A DNA stretch of 64,000 nt from Clostridia bacterium (GCA_025997215.1 BNUH01000006.1:1-64000); one strand, 5' to 3'; counted from the stretch's first letter, positions 52,626 to 61,786 are shown. Notes: generated from the sequence alone by a model not told the origin. Made by a program: numbers and translations.

Positions 52626-53003
52626 TTATGCCACCATATCCGTCGCGTCAAACGCGTTGCGCCAATGATATATCCTGCCGCCGTATATTTCGATCACGTC
52701 AAACCGCACGTTGGCCTCGTCCAATCCATGCTTGTACAGCCATGATGAAGCGGTCTTAACAACGCGCGATTGCTTCCGCCTGTCCACCGCCTCACGCGGA
52801 TAACCGTACGCCGAGCCGCCGCGCGCCTTTACCTCAACAAACGCTACCGTTTCGCCGTATCTCGCCACGATATCCACTTCGCCCGTGCGTGTGTGATAAT
52901 TGCGATCCAGCACGATGTACCCACGGTTTTGCAAGAACGCCGACGCCTGATCCTCGGCTATGCGTCCAAACGCCAGCGCGTCATTTTTAGCAGCGTTCGT
53001 CAT
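52626..53003 (-). CDS. UPF0102/YraN endonuclease-like protein
   Basis: 125 residues. RIAEDQASAFLQNRGYIVLDRNYHTRTGEVDIVARYGETVAFVEVKARG shows the nuclease-like core (E in RTGEVDIVA, D, EVKAR with E and K). Between rnhB and the PMT gene, the standard Firmicutes rnhB-yraN neighbourhood. Starts 4 bp inside the rnhB end (ATGA). Confidence 0.93.
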   Translation of the reverse strand: MTNAAKNDALAFGRIAEDQASAFLQNRGYIVLDRNYHTRTGEVDIVARYGETVAFVEVKARGGSAYGYPREAVDRRKQSRVVKTASSWLYKHGLDEANVRFDVIEIYGGRIYHWRNAFDATDMVA

Positions 53004-53629
53004 GCCCGCACCTTCTCACTCAAATTTCGCAAAAACGACGGCCTATGCAGTATAGACGGACCAAACCGCAGAATAGTTTCATAATGCGCGGCGGTTCCAT
53101 AGCCCTTATGTTTCGCGAAGCCGTATTCGGCGAAGTCCGCGTCCAGCGATTCCATCAGCCTATCCCGCGTAACCTTCGCTACGATTGACGCCGCCGCGAT
53201 CGAGTACGACGTAGCGTCGCCATGCGTAATCCCCAGCTGGGCGCAAGCTATCGGCAGATCCTGCCTCGAATCCACCAACAGCAGGTCGGATTCCAAGCCC
53301 TGCGCCGCGCGAACCATTGCCAATCGTGTCGCGTTGAGGATGTTCAACGATTCAATCTCTTCGACACTGGCAGAGCCAATGCCGATGAACCACGCCGATT
53401 CGACAATCTTATCGTAAACGTTCGCGCGCTGGGCGGGCGAGAGTTTCTTTGAATCGTCAACACCCGGGATGGCTGACCCAGGCTGCATGCCCACGCACGC
53501 CGCTATTACCGGGCCAGCCAGCGCGCCGCACCCGGCCTCGTCCATGCCCGCAACGCGCAGACCCTGCGTCCAGTATAGCGAATCATACGCGACCAGCGCG
53601 CCGCGCCGCTCATCACTGCGGATGCTCAA
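53000..53629 (-). CDS. rnhB: Ribonuclease HII
   Basis: 209 residues from the TTG at 53629, chosen because GGGGAGGATTACGC gives 7-base spacing and the longer frame overlaps rbgA. Catalytic residues: GMDEAGCGALAGP (DE), VDDSKKL, VDSRQDLP (D), and DATSYSIAAASIVAKVTRDRLM (D). Removes RNA from RNA-DNA hybrids. 17-bp overlap with the rbgA end. Confidence 0.94.
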   Translation of the reverse strand: MSIRSDERRGALVAYDSLYWTQGLRVAGMDEAGCGALAGPVIAACVGMQPGSAIPGVDDSKKLSPAQRANVYDKIVESAWFIGIGSASVEEIESLNILNATRLAMVRAAQGLESDLLLVDSRQDLPIACAQLGITHGDATSYSIAAASIVAKVTRDRLMESLDADFAEYGFAKHKGYGTAAHYETILRFGPSILHRPSFLRNLSEKVRA

Positions 53630-54473
53630 GCGTAATCCTCCCCAGTTTCCCTGCGCGGAACTCGTCCAAGACGACCGCCGCCGCCCGCGCGGTATCCCGT
53701 CTGCCACCGCTTAGCACATAGCCGCGCCCGGAGCATACCGCCTCCAGCAGCGAGCCGTCATTACAATCATCATGGCCAGCATCCTCACCCAGTTTGAACC
53801 GTGAACGTACCGCTTCAGCCGCGACGCCCATCAGTTCACGCAATAATGATTCCGCTAAACCTTCCTGATCGAGTATCTCATCGCGGATGGTACCCAAGTA
53901 CGCCAGCCGCCGAGCCGCGTCCGCGTCGTTGATGCGCGGCCAGAGCAGACCCGGCGTGTCCAGCAGTTCCAACGTATCGGCCACCCGCACCCACTGTGGC
54001 GCGCGAGTGACGCCGGGACGGTCGGCGGTTTTTGCGGAGGCTCGGCCGCTCAACTTATTGATGAAAGCGGACTTGCCCACGTTCGGCACACCTACGACCA
54101 TCACGCGGATGGTCTTGTTGATGCCGCGCAAAGTGGCGCGTTCAACGGCTGGAGCGACGGCGCGCTCAATCGGTTTGAGCACATCCTGAGTATGGCCTTT
54201 GAGCGCGTCGAATGCCACCGCGTCCAGACCGTTGGCGCGTACCGCGTTTAACCAAGTCTCGGTGGCGCGCGGATCAGCTAGGTCGGACTTATTCAGCACG
54301 AGGCAGCGGCGTTTCCCGGCGCACAACGTTTGCAAGTCTGGGTTGCGGCTGGAATTGGGGAGCCGCGCGTCGCATAATTCGACGACGGCATTCACGCGGC
54401 GTAACTGTTCGATCAGCTGCCGCCGCGCTTTTGCCATATGTCCGGGGTACCATTGAATACTTTGAATCGGCAA
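53613..54473 (-). CDS. rbgA: Ribosome biogenesis GTPase RbgA/YlqF
   Basis: 286 residues. Circularly permuted GTPase: N-terminal IQWYPGHMAKARRQL, G4-like NKSDLAD, then G1 GVPNVGKSAFINKLSGR and G3 DTPGLLWPR, and a C-terminal RNA-binding domain with GKLGRITLEHP. Acts in late 50S maturation. Gap of 4 bp from gltX upstream. Confidence 0.95.
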   Translation of the reverse strand: MPIQSIQWYPGHMAKARRQLIEQLRRVNAVVELCDARLPNSSRNPDLQTLCAGKRRCLVLNKSDLADPRATETWLNAVRANGLDAVAFDALKGHTQDVLKPIERAVAPAVERATLRGINKTIRVMVVGVPNVGKSAFINKLSGRASAKTADRPGVTRAPQWVRVADTLELLDTPGLLWPRINDADAARRLAYLGTIRDEILDQEGLAESLLRELMGVAAEAVRSRFKLGEDAGHDDCNDGSLLEAVCSGRGYVLSGGRRDTARAAAVVLDEFRAGKLGRITLEHPQ

Positions 54474-54477
54474 CGTT

Positions 54478-55926
54478 TTACTCCAACCGCTCGCGCGCCG
54501 CTTTCACACGGAGTAGCGTCTCATCCTTGCCCAGCAGGTAGGCGATCTCCGTCGCACCGCCGGGCGTCGAGGCTAGGCCGGATATGGCCACACGTAGCGG
54601 CCAAAGCACCGCGGCGTTCTTGCGGCCGGATTCGGCGATGGCGGGCATCAGCGCGTCGTGAAGCGCGGCTTCGGTCCACGGTTCGACGGAGCGCAGGATA
54701 GGCTCGGCGAACGCCAGCGAATCTTTCGCGACGGCCGGGTCGGACTTCATCTTCTTATGTGTATATAAGTCCAGCTCATAGGGCGGCATCTCCGCGAGGA
54801 ACGACGCCATATCAGGTATGCGGTTGAACACCTCCGTGCGGCCGTGCAGCAATTCTGCGAGCCGCCGCGGATCGTTGCCGCCGTTGGGCAGCGCTTTATC
54901 CAGCCATGGTTTGGCCAGTTCGTAATATTTGTCGAACGGCAGCTTGCGGATATACTCTGCGTTCATCCAGGTTAGCTTGGCCTTGTCGAATATTGACGGC
55001 GACTTGCTCAACCCTTCGAGCGAGAAGGCTTGCTCCAACTCTTCCAACGTGAAGAATTCGCGGTCATCTCCCGGACTCCAACCCAGCAGCGCGATGTAGT
55101 TGATCAAGGCTTCGGGCAGATAGCCCTCCGCCAGCAGATCCTCAAACGACGGATCGCCCTTGCGCTTGGACAGCTTGCGCGTGCTGTCAGCCATCACGGG
55201 CGACATGTGCACATAGATGGGCTTCTCCCAGCCGAACGCGTCGTACAGCAGGTTGTACTTGGGCGTGGACGACAGATATTCCGTCGCGCGCAGGACGTGG
55301 GTGATGCCCATCAAGTGATCGTCGACGACGTTCGCAAAGTTATACGTCGGCAGACCATCCGCTTTTATCAATACAGAATCATCCAGCTGTGCGCATTCCA
55401 CTTCGACATGTCCATACAGCACGTCGTCGAAAGAGGCGACGCCTGTTTCCGGCACGTTCTGCCGAATGACATACGGCTCGCCCGCCGCGATGCACCGTTT
55501 GGCTTCGTCCGGCGGGATGTTCAGGCAGTGTTTGTCGTACTTGAACGTGCGGCCTTCCTTCTCGGCCTTGGCGCGTTCGTCATCTAAACGCTCCTTTGTG
55601 CAGAAGCAGGGGTATGCCGCGCCTTTTTCGACAAGCTCCCAAGCCAGCGGCGCATACGTCGCCTTACGCTGGGACTGGATATACGGCCCGACCGGGCCGC
55701 CGACGTCGGGGCCTTCGTCGTAGAACAGCCCCGCCTTGCGCAGCGAGGCGTATATCACCTCGACCGCGCCGGGTACCTCGCGCTCCTGGTCGGTATCCTC
55801 GACACGCAGGATAAATACCCCGCCAGTTTTCCTGGCGAATAAATATGTGTACAGCGCCGAGCGCAGGTTGCCCAGATGCATATACCCCGTCGGACTCGGC
55901 GCGAATCTTGTGCGAACTGTGCTCAT
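54478..55926 (-). CDS. gltX: Glutamyl-tRNA synthetase
   Basis: 482 residues. RFAPSPTGYMHLGNLRSALYTYLFARKTGG (HIGH-equivalent MHLGN), ELDDSVLIKADGLPTYNFANVVDDHLMGITHVLRATEYLSSTPKY, and the KMSKS-equivalent KLSKRKGD. Class I synthetase charging Glu. Its start overlaps the stop of glnS (ATGA), so the two are expressed together. Confidence 0.95.
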   Translation of the reverse strand: MSTVRTRFAPSPTGYMHLGNLRSALYTYLFARKTGGVFILRVEDTDQEREVPGAVEVIYASLRKAGLFYDEGPDVGGPVGPYIQSQRKATYAPLAWELVEKGAAYPCFCTKERLDDERAKAEKEGRTFKYDKHCLNIPPDEAKRCIAAGEPYVIRQNVPETGVASFDDVLYGHVEVECAQLDDSVLIKADGLPTYNFANVVDDHLMGITHVLRATEYLSSTPKYNLLYDAFGWEKPIYVHMSPVMADSTRKLSKRKGDPSFEDLLAEGYLPEALINYIALLGWSPGDDREFFTLEELEQAFSLEGLSKSPSIFDKAKLTWMNAEYIRKLPFDKYYELAKPWLDKALPNGGNDPRRLAELLHGRTEVFNRIPDMASFLAEMPPYELDLYTHKKMKSDPAVAKDSLAFAEPILRSVEPWTEAALHDALMPAIAESGRKNAAVLWPLRVAISGLASTPGGATEIAYLLGKDETLLRVKAARERLE

Positions 55927-57665
55927 GCCTTGCTCAACACCTTCGTAAAACTATCTTTTAAGCCGACGGTGCGGTTGAACACCATCGCGCCGGGCTTGCT
56001 ATCCTGATCAACGGCGAAGTAGCCTTGCCTCATGAACTGGAACCGATCGCCCACCTTCGCCTGCGCGAGCATCGGCTCGCCCAGACAGCCCGCCAATTCA
56101 GTCAGCGAAGCCGGATTGATGCGTTTCTCAAAATCGTTCTTGGATTTTACCTCGCCCTCGCCCTCGGCGTCCTCTTCGCCAGTTTCCGATTCAGCCTCAA
56201 CAGGCGCTTCGTCAACCAGCAGCGGCTCATATAATCGGACGGCCAGCGGTGTGGCGTCCTGTTTGCTAAGCCAATGCAGCGTACCCTTGACCTTGCGGTT
56301 GCTGCCGGGCATCCCTGACTTGGATTCCATATCTACGGTACACTCCAGCGCGGTTAGGTTGCCGGCGTCGTCCTTGACGGCGCGCTCACACTTGATGATG
56401 TATGCGCCCTTGAGCCGCACCTCACCGCCGGGGTACAGCCGGAAGAATTTCTTCGGAGGATCCTCCATGAAGTCGTCCTGCTCGACATATATCTCGCGGC
56501 TGAATGTGAGCTTGCGCTCGCCCATCTCCGGATGGTTGGGATGGTTCTCCAGCGTGACGGGTTCCTCTCTATCTTCAGGCCAGTTTGTGAGGATTACTTT
56601 AAGCGGACGAAGCACGGCCATTGCGCGCGGCTCGGTTTCCTCCAACGCCTCGCGGACGCAATGCTCCAGCAATCCCGCGTCAACGGTGGAATCCACCTTG
56701 CTGATGCCCGCGCGTTCGACAAAATCTATGATGGCGGCTTGCGGATAACCGCGCCGCCTCATCCCGGCGATGGTGGGCATGCGTGGATCATCCCAGCCGT
56801 GTACCTTGCCAGCCTCCACCAGCCGCCGCAAGAATCGCTTGCTCATGACGGTGCGCGTCACGTTCAACCGCGCGAACTCGATCTGTCGAGGCGGGTTTGC
56901 AAAGCCGCACTTACGCACCACCCAGTCATACAGCGGGCGGTGAATCTCATACTCCATCGAGCACAGCGAATGTGTGATGCCCTCCAGCGCGTCGCCTATG
57001 GGGTGCGCGTAGTCGTACATCGGGTAGATACACCAGGCGTTGCCTGTGCGGTGATGTTCCTTGTACAGGATGCGGTAGAGCACGGGATCGCGCAGGTTGA
57101 TGTTGGGTGAAGCCATGTCGATTTTTGCGCGCAGTGTGTAGCTGCCTTCGGGATACTTACCCGCGCGCATGCCGCGGAACAGTTCCAAACTCTCCTGCGC
57201 CAGTCGCTCGCGCCAGGGACTATTCTTGCCGGGGGTTGTAAGTGTACCCCTATATTCGCGCATCTGCTCCTGGGTCAATTCGTCAATATACGCATCGCCT
57301 TGCAGTATCAGCTGCTCGGCCAGCTCGTAACACTTCTCATAATAATCCGACGCGAAGTACAGACCGCCATCCCAATCAAACCCGTACCAGCGGATATCCT
57401 CCATGATGCCATCGACGAATTCCTGCTCTTCCTTCGCGGGATTGGTGTCATCGAAACGCAGGTTAAACTTACCACCATACCTGCGCGCGGTCATAGCGTC
57501 GATGTATATGGCCTTGCAGTGGCCGATGTGCAGGTGCCCGTTGGGTTCAGGAGGATAGCGGGTGCGTACGTGGTCGTAATGCCCCTGCTCCAGGTCCTCG
57601 TCGATAAAATCCCAGATGAAGTTGCCACGCTCGGTTACGGCGGCTATGTCGGCGGATGCGTCCAT
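55923..57665 (-). CDS. glnS: Glutaminyl-tRNA synthetase
   Basis: 580 residues from the ATG at 57665; AGGAG lies 10 bases upstream, while an ATG at 57674 is only 1 base from the site. RYPPEPNGHLHIGHCKAI (HIGH), RFDDTNPAKEEQEFVDGIMEDIRWYGFDWDG and VMSKR (KMSKS equivalent). The C-terminal anticodon domain contains an acidic insert (EAESETGEEDAEGEGEVKSK, about residues 510-530). Charges Gln on tRNA directly, rather than the amidation route common in Firmicutes. A tRNA-Gln(TTG) gene is in the window. Confidence 0.94.
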   Translation of the reverse strand: MDASADIAAVTERGNFIWDFIDEDLEQGHYDHVRTRYPPEPNGHLHIGHCKAIYIDAMTARRYGGKFNLRFDDTNPAKEEQEFVDGIMEDIRWYGFDWDGGLYFASDYYEKCYELAEQLILQGDAYIDELTQEQMREYRGTLTTPGKNSPWRERLAQESLELFRGMRAGKYPEGSYTLRAKIDMASPNINLRDPVLYRILYKEHHRTGNAWCIYPMYDYAHPIGDALEGITHSLCSMEYEIHRPLYDWVVRKCGFANPPRQIEFARLNVTRTVMSKRFLRRLVEAGKVHGWDDPRMPTIAGMRRRGYPQAAIIDFVERAGISKVDSTVDAGLLEHCVREALEETEPRAMAVLRPLKVILTNWPEDREEPVTLENHPNHPEMGERKLTFSREIYVEQDDFMEDPPKKFFRLYPGGEVRLKGAYIIKCERAVKDDAGNLTALECTVDMESKSGMPGSNRKVKGTLHWLSKQDATPLAVRLYEPLLVDEAPVEAESETGEEDAEGEGEVKSKNDFEKRINPASLTELAGCLGEPMLAQAKVGDRFQFMRQGYFAVDQDSKPGAMVFNRTVGLKDSFTKVLSKA

Positions 57666-57722
57666 GCGATTCATTCTCCTTACAATTCAACTGGGGGTTC
57701 GGCGAAGGGTTCACACGCGGTA

Positions 57723-57751
57723 AGTGTACCCCAAAGCGCGCGTTCCGTCAA
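57723..57751 (-). promoter_or_regulatory. Promoter for the glnS block
   Basis: On the minus strand TTGACG (57751-57746), 17-bp spacer, TACACT (57728-57723). It would start transcription about 45 bp upstream of the glnS start. A second TATAAT-like box lies further upstream. Confidence 0.6.
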
Positions 57752-57878
57752 TGTTTTCACTCTGGTTTATTATACGCCATTTATCTATGCGTTAACCGCT
57801 TCGGGTGTTCCAGCGGTGCTTTTTTACATTATTTTGCACGAAGTGTGTTAAGCGTATGATCTCAAGGAGGATTGGAAC

Positions 57879-58004
57879 ATCGAGGACCAGGCATGGTATA
57901 CGACCACTTATCTGAAGTATGTAATCCTGCTAAGGCGCGATGGCAAGGTGCTGGCATTACTGCCAAACTCCCGAGCCGGAATAGGAAATGTAACCATTCT
58001 GTAA
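57879..58004 (+). pseudogene. Truncated Nudix-like N-terminus
   Basis: Reading from ATC at 57879: 41 residues including WYTTTYLKYVILLRRDGKVLALLPN, which resembles the first strand of Nudix hydrolases. AAGGAGG sits 8 bases before ATC, where ATG would be expected, so the start codon looks mutated. The frame runs into the repeat copy at 57978 and stops. Function absent; call is tentative. Confidence 0.3.
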
Positions 58005-58052
58005 ACAAACCGCCGTAACTCGTTGACAGGCGGTTTGTTGTGGGGTACAATC
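57978..58052 (-). repeat. 76-bp palindromic repeat, copy B
   Basis: Inverted, near-identical copy of 27686-27761: the 11-bp stem AACAAACCGCC / GGCGGTTTGTT and the tail CCTATTCC. It follows a coding remnant, just as copy A follows a gene end. The 57666-58090 gap holds this, the glnS promoter and the Nudix-like remnant. Confidence 0.8.
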
Positions 58053-58090
58053 AATGTGGATGGAAAATGAGCCGGAAGGGAGGGATCGCT

Positions 58091-58417
58091 GTGAACGGAA
58101 GCGGCCGCGCACATCACAAACGCCAGTGGATGGCGTTGGCGCTATGCCTGTTGCTGGCGGCTGCCCTCGTGCTTTCGACGGCGTTCGTTTCGATGTATGC
58201 GCAGCATGAGCACGATACGGACGGGCCGGACGGCGCGTGTTCCGTTTGCGTGGAGGTTGTCGCGACGTTCAACCTAATCCGCCAGATGGGTTACGCGTGC
58301 GCCATCTTAGCGATACTGGCGGCGTTTCAACATACCGCGATGTCGCTATTCAGAGACGCCTCGTCACACTCGGATCATCCTACGCTCGTAACTTTGCATA
58401 CCAGACAGAATAATTAA
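58091..58417 (+). CDS. Small membrane protein with HEH and CxxC motifs, metal-uptake accessory
   Basis: 108 residues from the GTG at 58091 (GGGAGGG 6-7 bases upstream). Two membrane segments (about 14-35 and 65-82). Between them lies an extracellular loop with QHEHDTDGPDGACSVCVEV, a probable metal site with His, Asp and two Cys. The C-terminal tail has SSHSDHP. It begins the operon before znuA. Role in zinc or manganese uptake is inferred from the metal-type motif and context. The family has no clear function. Confidence 0.7.
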   Translation: MNGSGRAHHKRQWMALALCLLLAAALVLSTAFVSMYAQHEHDTDGPDGACSVCVEVVATFNLIRQMGYACAILAILAAFQHTAMSLFRDASSHSDHPTLVTLHTRQNN

Positions 58418-58492
58418 ACCTCCATAAAGGATATACAAACCGATCGGCAAGGCATGCGCTTTTCGCCATGCGAAGCTGTAGTTTGTGTGTCC

Positions 58493-58512
58493 TTATATTT
58501 GTGTGCACAAAC
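58493..58512. promoter_or_regulatory. Candidate metal-regulator operator upstream of znuA
   Basis: Near 58497-58512 a palindrome with arms TTTGTG and CACAAA spaced by TG. It lies just upstream of GGAGG and the znuA start. Possible binding site for a Fur/Zur/MntR-type regulator. Weak evidence. Confidence 0.25.
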
Positions 58513-58533
58513 ATAAATATATGGAGGTTTACT

Positions 58534-59487
58534 ATGAAGAAATATACTGCATTGTTAATATCTATCGTTTTGTTGATGGCGTCGATTGTGCTGACGGGCT
58601 TCGCGCTGGCTGAGAATCCAAAGAAGCTCAACGTTATCGCAACGATATTCGCGCCGTTTGATTTCGCGCGTGCCGTCGCCGGGGATAACGCCGACGTGTC
58701 CATGCTGCTTCAGCCCGGTGCCGAGAGCCACTCCTATGAGCCGACCCCGCGCGACATCATCAAGATTCAAAACTGCGACGTATTCATATACGTTGGCGGT
58801 GAATCCGACAAGTGGGTGAGCGACATTCTGTCCTCGATGGATACGTCTCATATGCGGATCGTGACCTTGATGGACTGCGTCGAGGCCGTTGAGGAGGAGA
58901 TCGTCGAAGGCATGCAGGAAGAGGATGAAGATGAAGTTGAAACGGAGGAGCATGAGCCGGAATACGACGAACATGTGTGGACTTCACCACGCAACGCCAA
59001 GCTGATCGTTCAGAAAATATCGGACGCCCTTTCCGAGGCTGACCCGACAAACGCTGAAGCATACGAATCCAACACCACCGCGTACTTGGCGGAGTTGGAT
59101 GAATTGGACGCGGAATTCATCGACGTTGTTGGAACGGCGCGGCGCAAGACGATCGTGTTCGGCGACAGGTTCCCGTTCCGCTATTTTGCCGACGCGTACG
59201 ATCTGACGTATTTCGCGGCGTTTCCGGGGTGCGCTACCGAGACAGAGGCCAGCGCCGCGACGGTCAAGTTCCTTATCGACAAAATCAACGCCGAGGGGAT
59301 TCCGACTATATTCCATATCGAATTATCCAACGAGAAGATGCCCGACGCCATCGCCGAGGCGACCGGAGCGAAGGTTGCGCTGCTGCACGCGTGCCACAAT
59401 ATTTCCAAGTCTGACTTTGAGGCGGGCGTTACCTACCTCGACTTGATGCGCGCCAACGCCGAGGCTTTAAGGGAGGCGTTGAACTGA
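58534..59487 (+). CDS. Zinc/manganese ABC transporter substrate-binding protein (ZnuA-like)
   Basis: 317 residues from the ATG at 58534, GGAGG upstream. Signal peptide with cleavage near ALA-EN (about residue 26), no lipobox. Metal-binding residues: His in GAESHSYEPTP, His in DEHVWTSP, His in IFHIEL, and an Asp near the end. An acidic loop follows the second half-domain (QEEDEDEVETEEHEPEYDE, about residues 130-148), as often seen in zinc-binding ZnuA loops. Operon with ABC ATPase and permease. Confidence 0.9.
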   Translation: MKKYTALLISIVLLMASIVLTGFALAENPKKLNVIATIFAPFDFARAVAGDNADVSMLLQPGAESHSYEPTPRDIIKIQNCDVFIYVGGESDKWVSDILSSMDTSHMRIVTLMDCVEAVEEEIVEGMQEEDEDEVETEEHEPEYDEHVWTSPRNAKLIVQKISDALSEADPTNAEAYESNTTAYLAELDELDAEFIDVVGTARRKTIVFGDRFPFRYFADAYDLTYFAAFPGCATETEASAATVKFLIDKINAEGIPTIFHIELSNEKMPDAIAEATGAKVALLHACHNISKSDFEAGVTYLDLMRANAEALREALN

Positions 59488-59488
59488 T

Positions 59489-60214
59489 ATGGCGTTGATC
59501 ACTTGCCGCGACGCGGCGTTTGCGTACGAAGGCCACACCGTTATCAGTGGGCTGAATTTTGAGGTTCGCAGAGGAGACTATCTGTGCGTGGTCGGCGAGA
59601 ACGGCTCCGGCAAATCAACGCTCATAAAGGGGCTGCTTCATCTGAAGCAGCCCGCGCAGGGTGTCGTTGAGACGAGCGAGGGGCTGAAGGCCACCGAAAT
59701 CGGCTACCTGCCGCAACAGACCGCCGCGCAAAAGGATTTCCCCGCCAGCGCGTACGAGGTGGTGCTTTCCGGGCGGCTGGCGTCGCGAGGGATGATGCCG
59801 TTTTATTCTCGCGCGGATAAAGTTATCGTCGAGGAAAACATCCAGCGGCTGGGCATAGGCGCGCTGCGCAACCGCTGCTATCGCGAACTGTCGGGCGGGC
59901 AGCAACAGCGCGTGCTGTTGGCGCGGGCATTGTGCGCGACAAAGAAGCTGCTCCTCCTGGACGAACCGGTCGCTGGGCTGGATCCGGTTGTCACGCAGGA
60001 GCTTTACCGTCTGATCGAGCGGATCAACGATGAGACCGGCATAACGATCATCATGGTGTCCCACGACATCCAAAGCGCAGCCAAGTATGCCAGCCACATA
60101 CTGCACCTGAAGAATACGCAGGTATTCTACGGGGAAACGGCGGAATACCTGCGCACAGATATAGGCGCAACATTCCTTGGAAAAACTCCGCCGGAAAGGG
60201 AGTTGGTTATATGA
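59489..60214 (+). CDS. Metal ABC transporter ATP-binding protein (ZnuC-like)
   Basis: 241 residues. Walker A GENGSGKST (about 34-42), signature LSGGQQQR (about 132-139), Walker B LLLLDEPVAGLDP, D-loop and H in VSHD. Q loop LPQQTAAQKDFPASAYEVVLSGR is typical for metal ABC ATPases. Starts 1 bp after znuA; 4-bp overlap with the permease gene. Confidence 0.92.
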   Translation: MALITCRDAAFAYEGHTVISGLNFEVRRGDYLCVVGENGSGKSTLIKGLLHLKQPAQGVVETSEGLKATEIGYLPQQTAAQKDFPASAYEVVLSGRLASRGMMPFYSRADKVIVEENIQRLGIGALRNRCYRELSGGQQQRVLLARALCATKKLLLLDEPVAGLDPVVTQELYRLIERINDETGITIIMVSHDIQSAAKYASHILHLKNTQVFYGETAEYLRTDIGATFLGKTPPERELVI

Positions 60215-61062
60215 GCGCGCTGGTTCAGACATTGACGGATATGTTTTCATACACGTTCCTCGTGCGCGCGGTTGTGGTGGGGCTGCTTGTGGCGCTGTGT
60301 TCCGCGCTGCTGGGCGTGAGCCTGGTGCTGAAGGGATACTCGATGATAGGGGACGGTCTGTCGCACGTGGGGTTCGGCGCGCTGGCGCTCGCGACGGCGA
60401 CATATCTCGCGCCGCTGGTGGTCTCCATCCCGGTCGTCGTGTTGGCGGCGTTTCTGCTGCTGCGGATCAGCGAGAATAGCAGGATCAAGAGCGACTCGGC
60501 GATTGCACTGATCTCGGTCAGCGCTCTGGCCGTTGGTGTGATGATCATATCGATGACCACCGGCATGAATACGGATGTGTGCAACTACATGTTCGGCAGC
60601 ATCCTGGCCATGCGCAAGGATGACGTGACGCTGTCGATAATCCTGGCCGTTGTGGTGCTTACGCTGTTCGTGTTGTTTTACAACAAGATATTCGCGGTCA
60701 CGTTCGACGAGAATTTCACACGGGCGTCGGGCGTTCGGACGAATTTGTACAATATGCTCATCGCATTCCTGACGGCCATCACGATTGTGCTGGGCATGCG
60801 GATGATGGGCGCGCTGCTGATCGCCAGCCTGGTGGTCATCCCGGCGCTGACGAGCATGCGATTGTGCAAGCGGTTTAAGAGTGTGACGATATGCTCGGCG
60901 ATCGTGTCGGTGCTGTGCTTCTTCGTCGGTGTGATTATCTCGTACGTTTACGCCACGCCCACGGGTGCCAGCGTGGTGATAGTTAACGTCGGGGTGTTCC
61001 TGCTGTTCTGGATAATTCAGGCAATAACATCTTCGGGGAGTTTGCGTAAACAGTTAGGATGA
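60211..61062 (+). CDS. Metal ABC transporter permease (ZnuB-like)
   Basis: 283 residues with eight to nine membrane segments, including GVSLVLKGYSMIGDGLSHVGFGALALATA, the conserved family-3 coupling loop, and the C-terminal GMRMMGALLIASLVVIPALTSMRL. Forms the membrane channel for Zn2+/Mn2+. Confidence 0.92.
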   Translation: MSALVQTLTDMFSYTFLVRAVVVGLLVALCSALLGVSLVLKGYSMIGDGLSHVGFGALALATATYLAPLVVSIPVVVLAAFLLLRISENSRIKSDSAIALISVSALAVGVMIISMTTGMNTDVCNYMFGSILAMRKDDVTLSIILAVVVLTLFVLFYNKIFAVTFDENFTRASGVRTNLYNMLIAFLTAITIVLGMRMMGALLIASLVVIPALTSMRLCKRFKSVTICSAIVSVLCFFVGVIISYVYATPTGASVVIVNVGVFLLFWIIQAITSSGSLRKQLG

Positions 61063-61086
61063 AAGGAAATGAAGGGAGAATCGATT

Positions 61087-61578
61087 ATGAATTCACTGAT
61101 GGTCAAGAAATTTTTCGCGGTTACTTTGATAGGAGCAGTCCTGCTAATCGCGCTGGCCGGATGCCAGGCCAAACCCGCCGCCGTTCCCGTTAGCATTGAG
61201 GACACCGGCGCTGCGATACCTGTCGATTTGGAAATCAAAGAGAAAATGTTTGTGGCACAGACCAACGACGTTTACTTTAACCCGGAGGATTATCTGGGCA
61301 AAACGATCAAGCTGGAAGGGATATTCAGCGTGCTGGACGTGCCCGAAACGAACATGACATATTACTCCGTAATCCGCTATGGACCGGGTTGCTGCGGCGT
61401 CGACGCGAACGCGGGGTTCGAGGTGGAGTGGGATAAGGCCTACCCCAAGCAGGACGATTGGGTGGAGGCCGTCGGCGTGCTGGAGTCTTATGAGGAGGAC
61501 GGGAGTTCCTACCTGCGCCTGGCGTTGTCGTCGCTGAAAGTGCTGCCCGTCCGCGGCGAGGAGTATGTCAACCAGTAG
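61087..61578 (+). CDS. Lipoprotein of the metal-uptake operon with GPGCCG motif
   Basis: 163 residues from the ATG at 61087. Lipobox LAGC with C26. The mature part includes YFNPEDYLGKTIKLEGIFSVLD, YYSVIRYGPGCCGVDANAGFEVEWD and DWVEAVGVLESYE, which resembles the C-terminal part of the DUF1980/TIGR03943 family (CC-motif). The two adjacent Cys suggest metal binding. Last gene of the zinc operon, so a metal-delivery role is likely. Confidence 0.75.
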   Translation: MNSLMVKKFFAVTLIGAVLLIALAGCQAKPAAVPVSIEDTGAAIPVDLEIKEKMFVAQTNDVYFNPEDYLGKTIKLEGIFSVLDVPETNMTYYSVIRYGPGCCGVDANAGFEVEWDKAYPKQDDWVEAVGVLESYEEDGSSYLRLALSSLKVLPVRGEEYVNQ

Positions 61579-61626
61579 CACAAATATTAACATTCTATGA
61601 ACTCGGTTGGATTCCGCTGACCGCTC

Positions 61627-61655
61627 TTGACAAACGCGGCGAATCCGGGTATACT
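61627..61655 (+). promoter_or_regulatory. Promoter of tRNA-Asn
   Basis: TTGACA (61627-61632), 17-bp spacer, TATACT (61650-61655). 36 bp upstream of the tRNA. Confidence 0.8.
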
Positions 61656-61691
61656 AGGCAACAGTTTCCGGTTCGCCGCTGGACTTAATAT

Positions 61692-61766
<75 letters not shown>

Positions 61767-61786
61767 TAATGGAGAGCGCAGGAAAT

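Noticed and set aside
57666..57878. T-box leader before glnS
   Set aside because: The promoter lies about 45-60 bases from the start and no specifier loop or T-box motif is visible.
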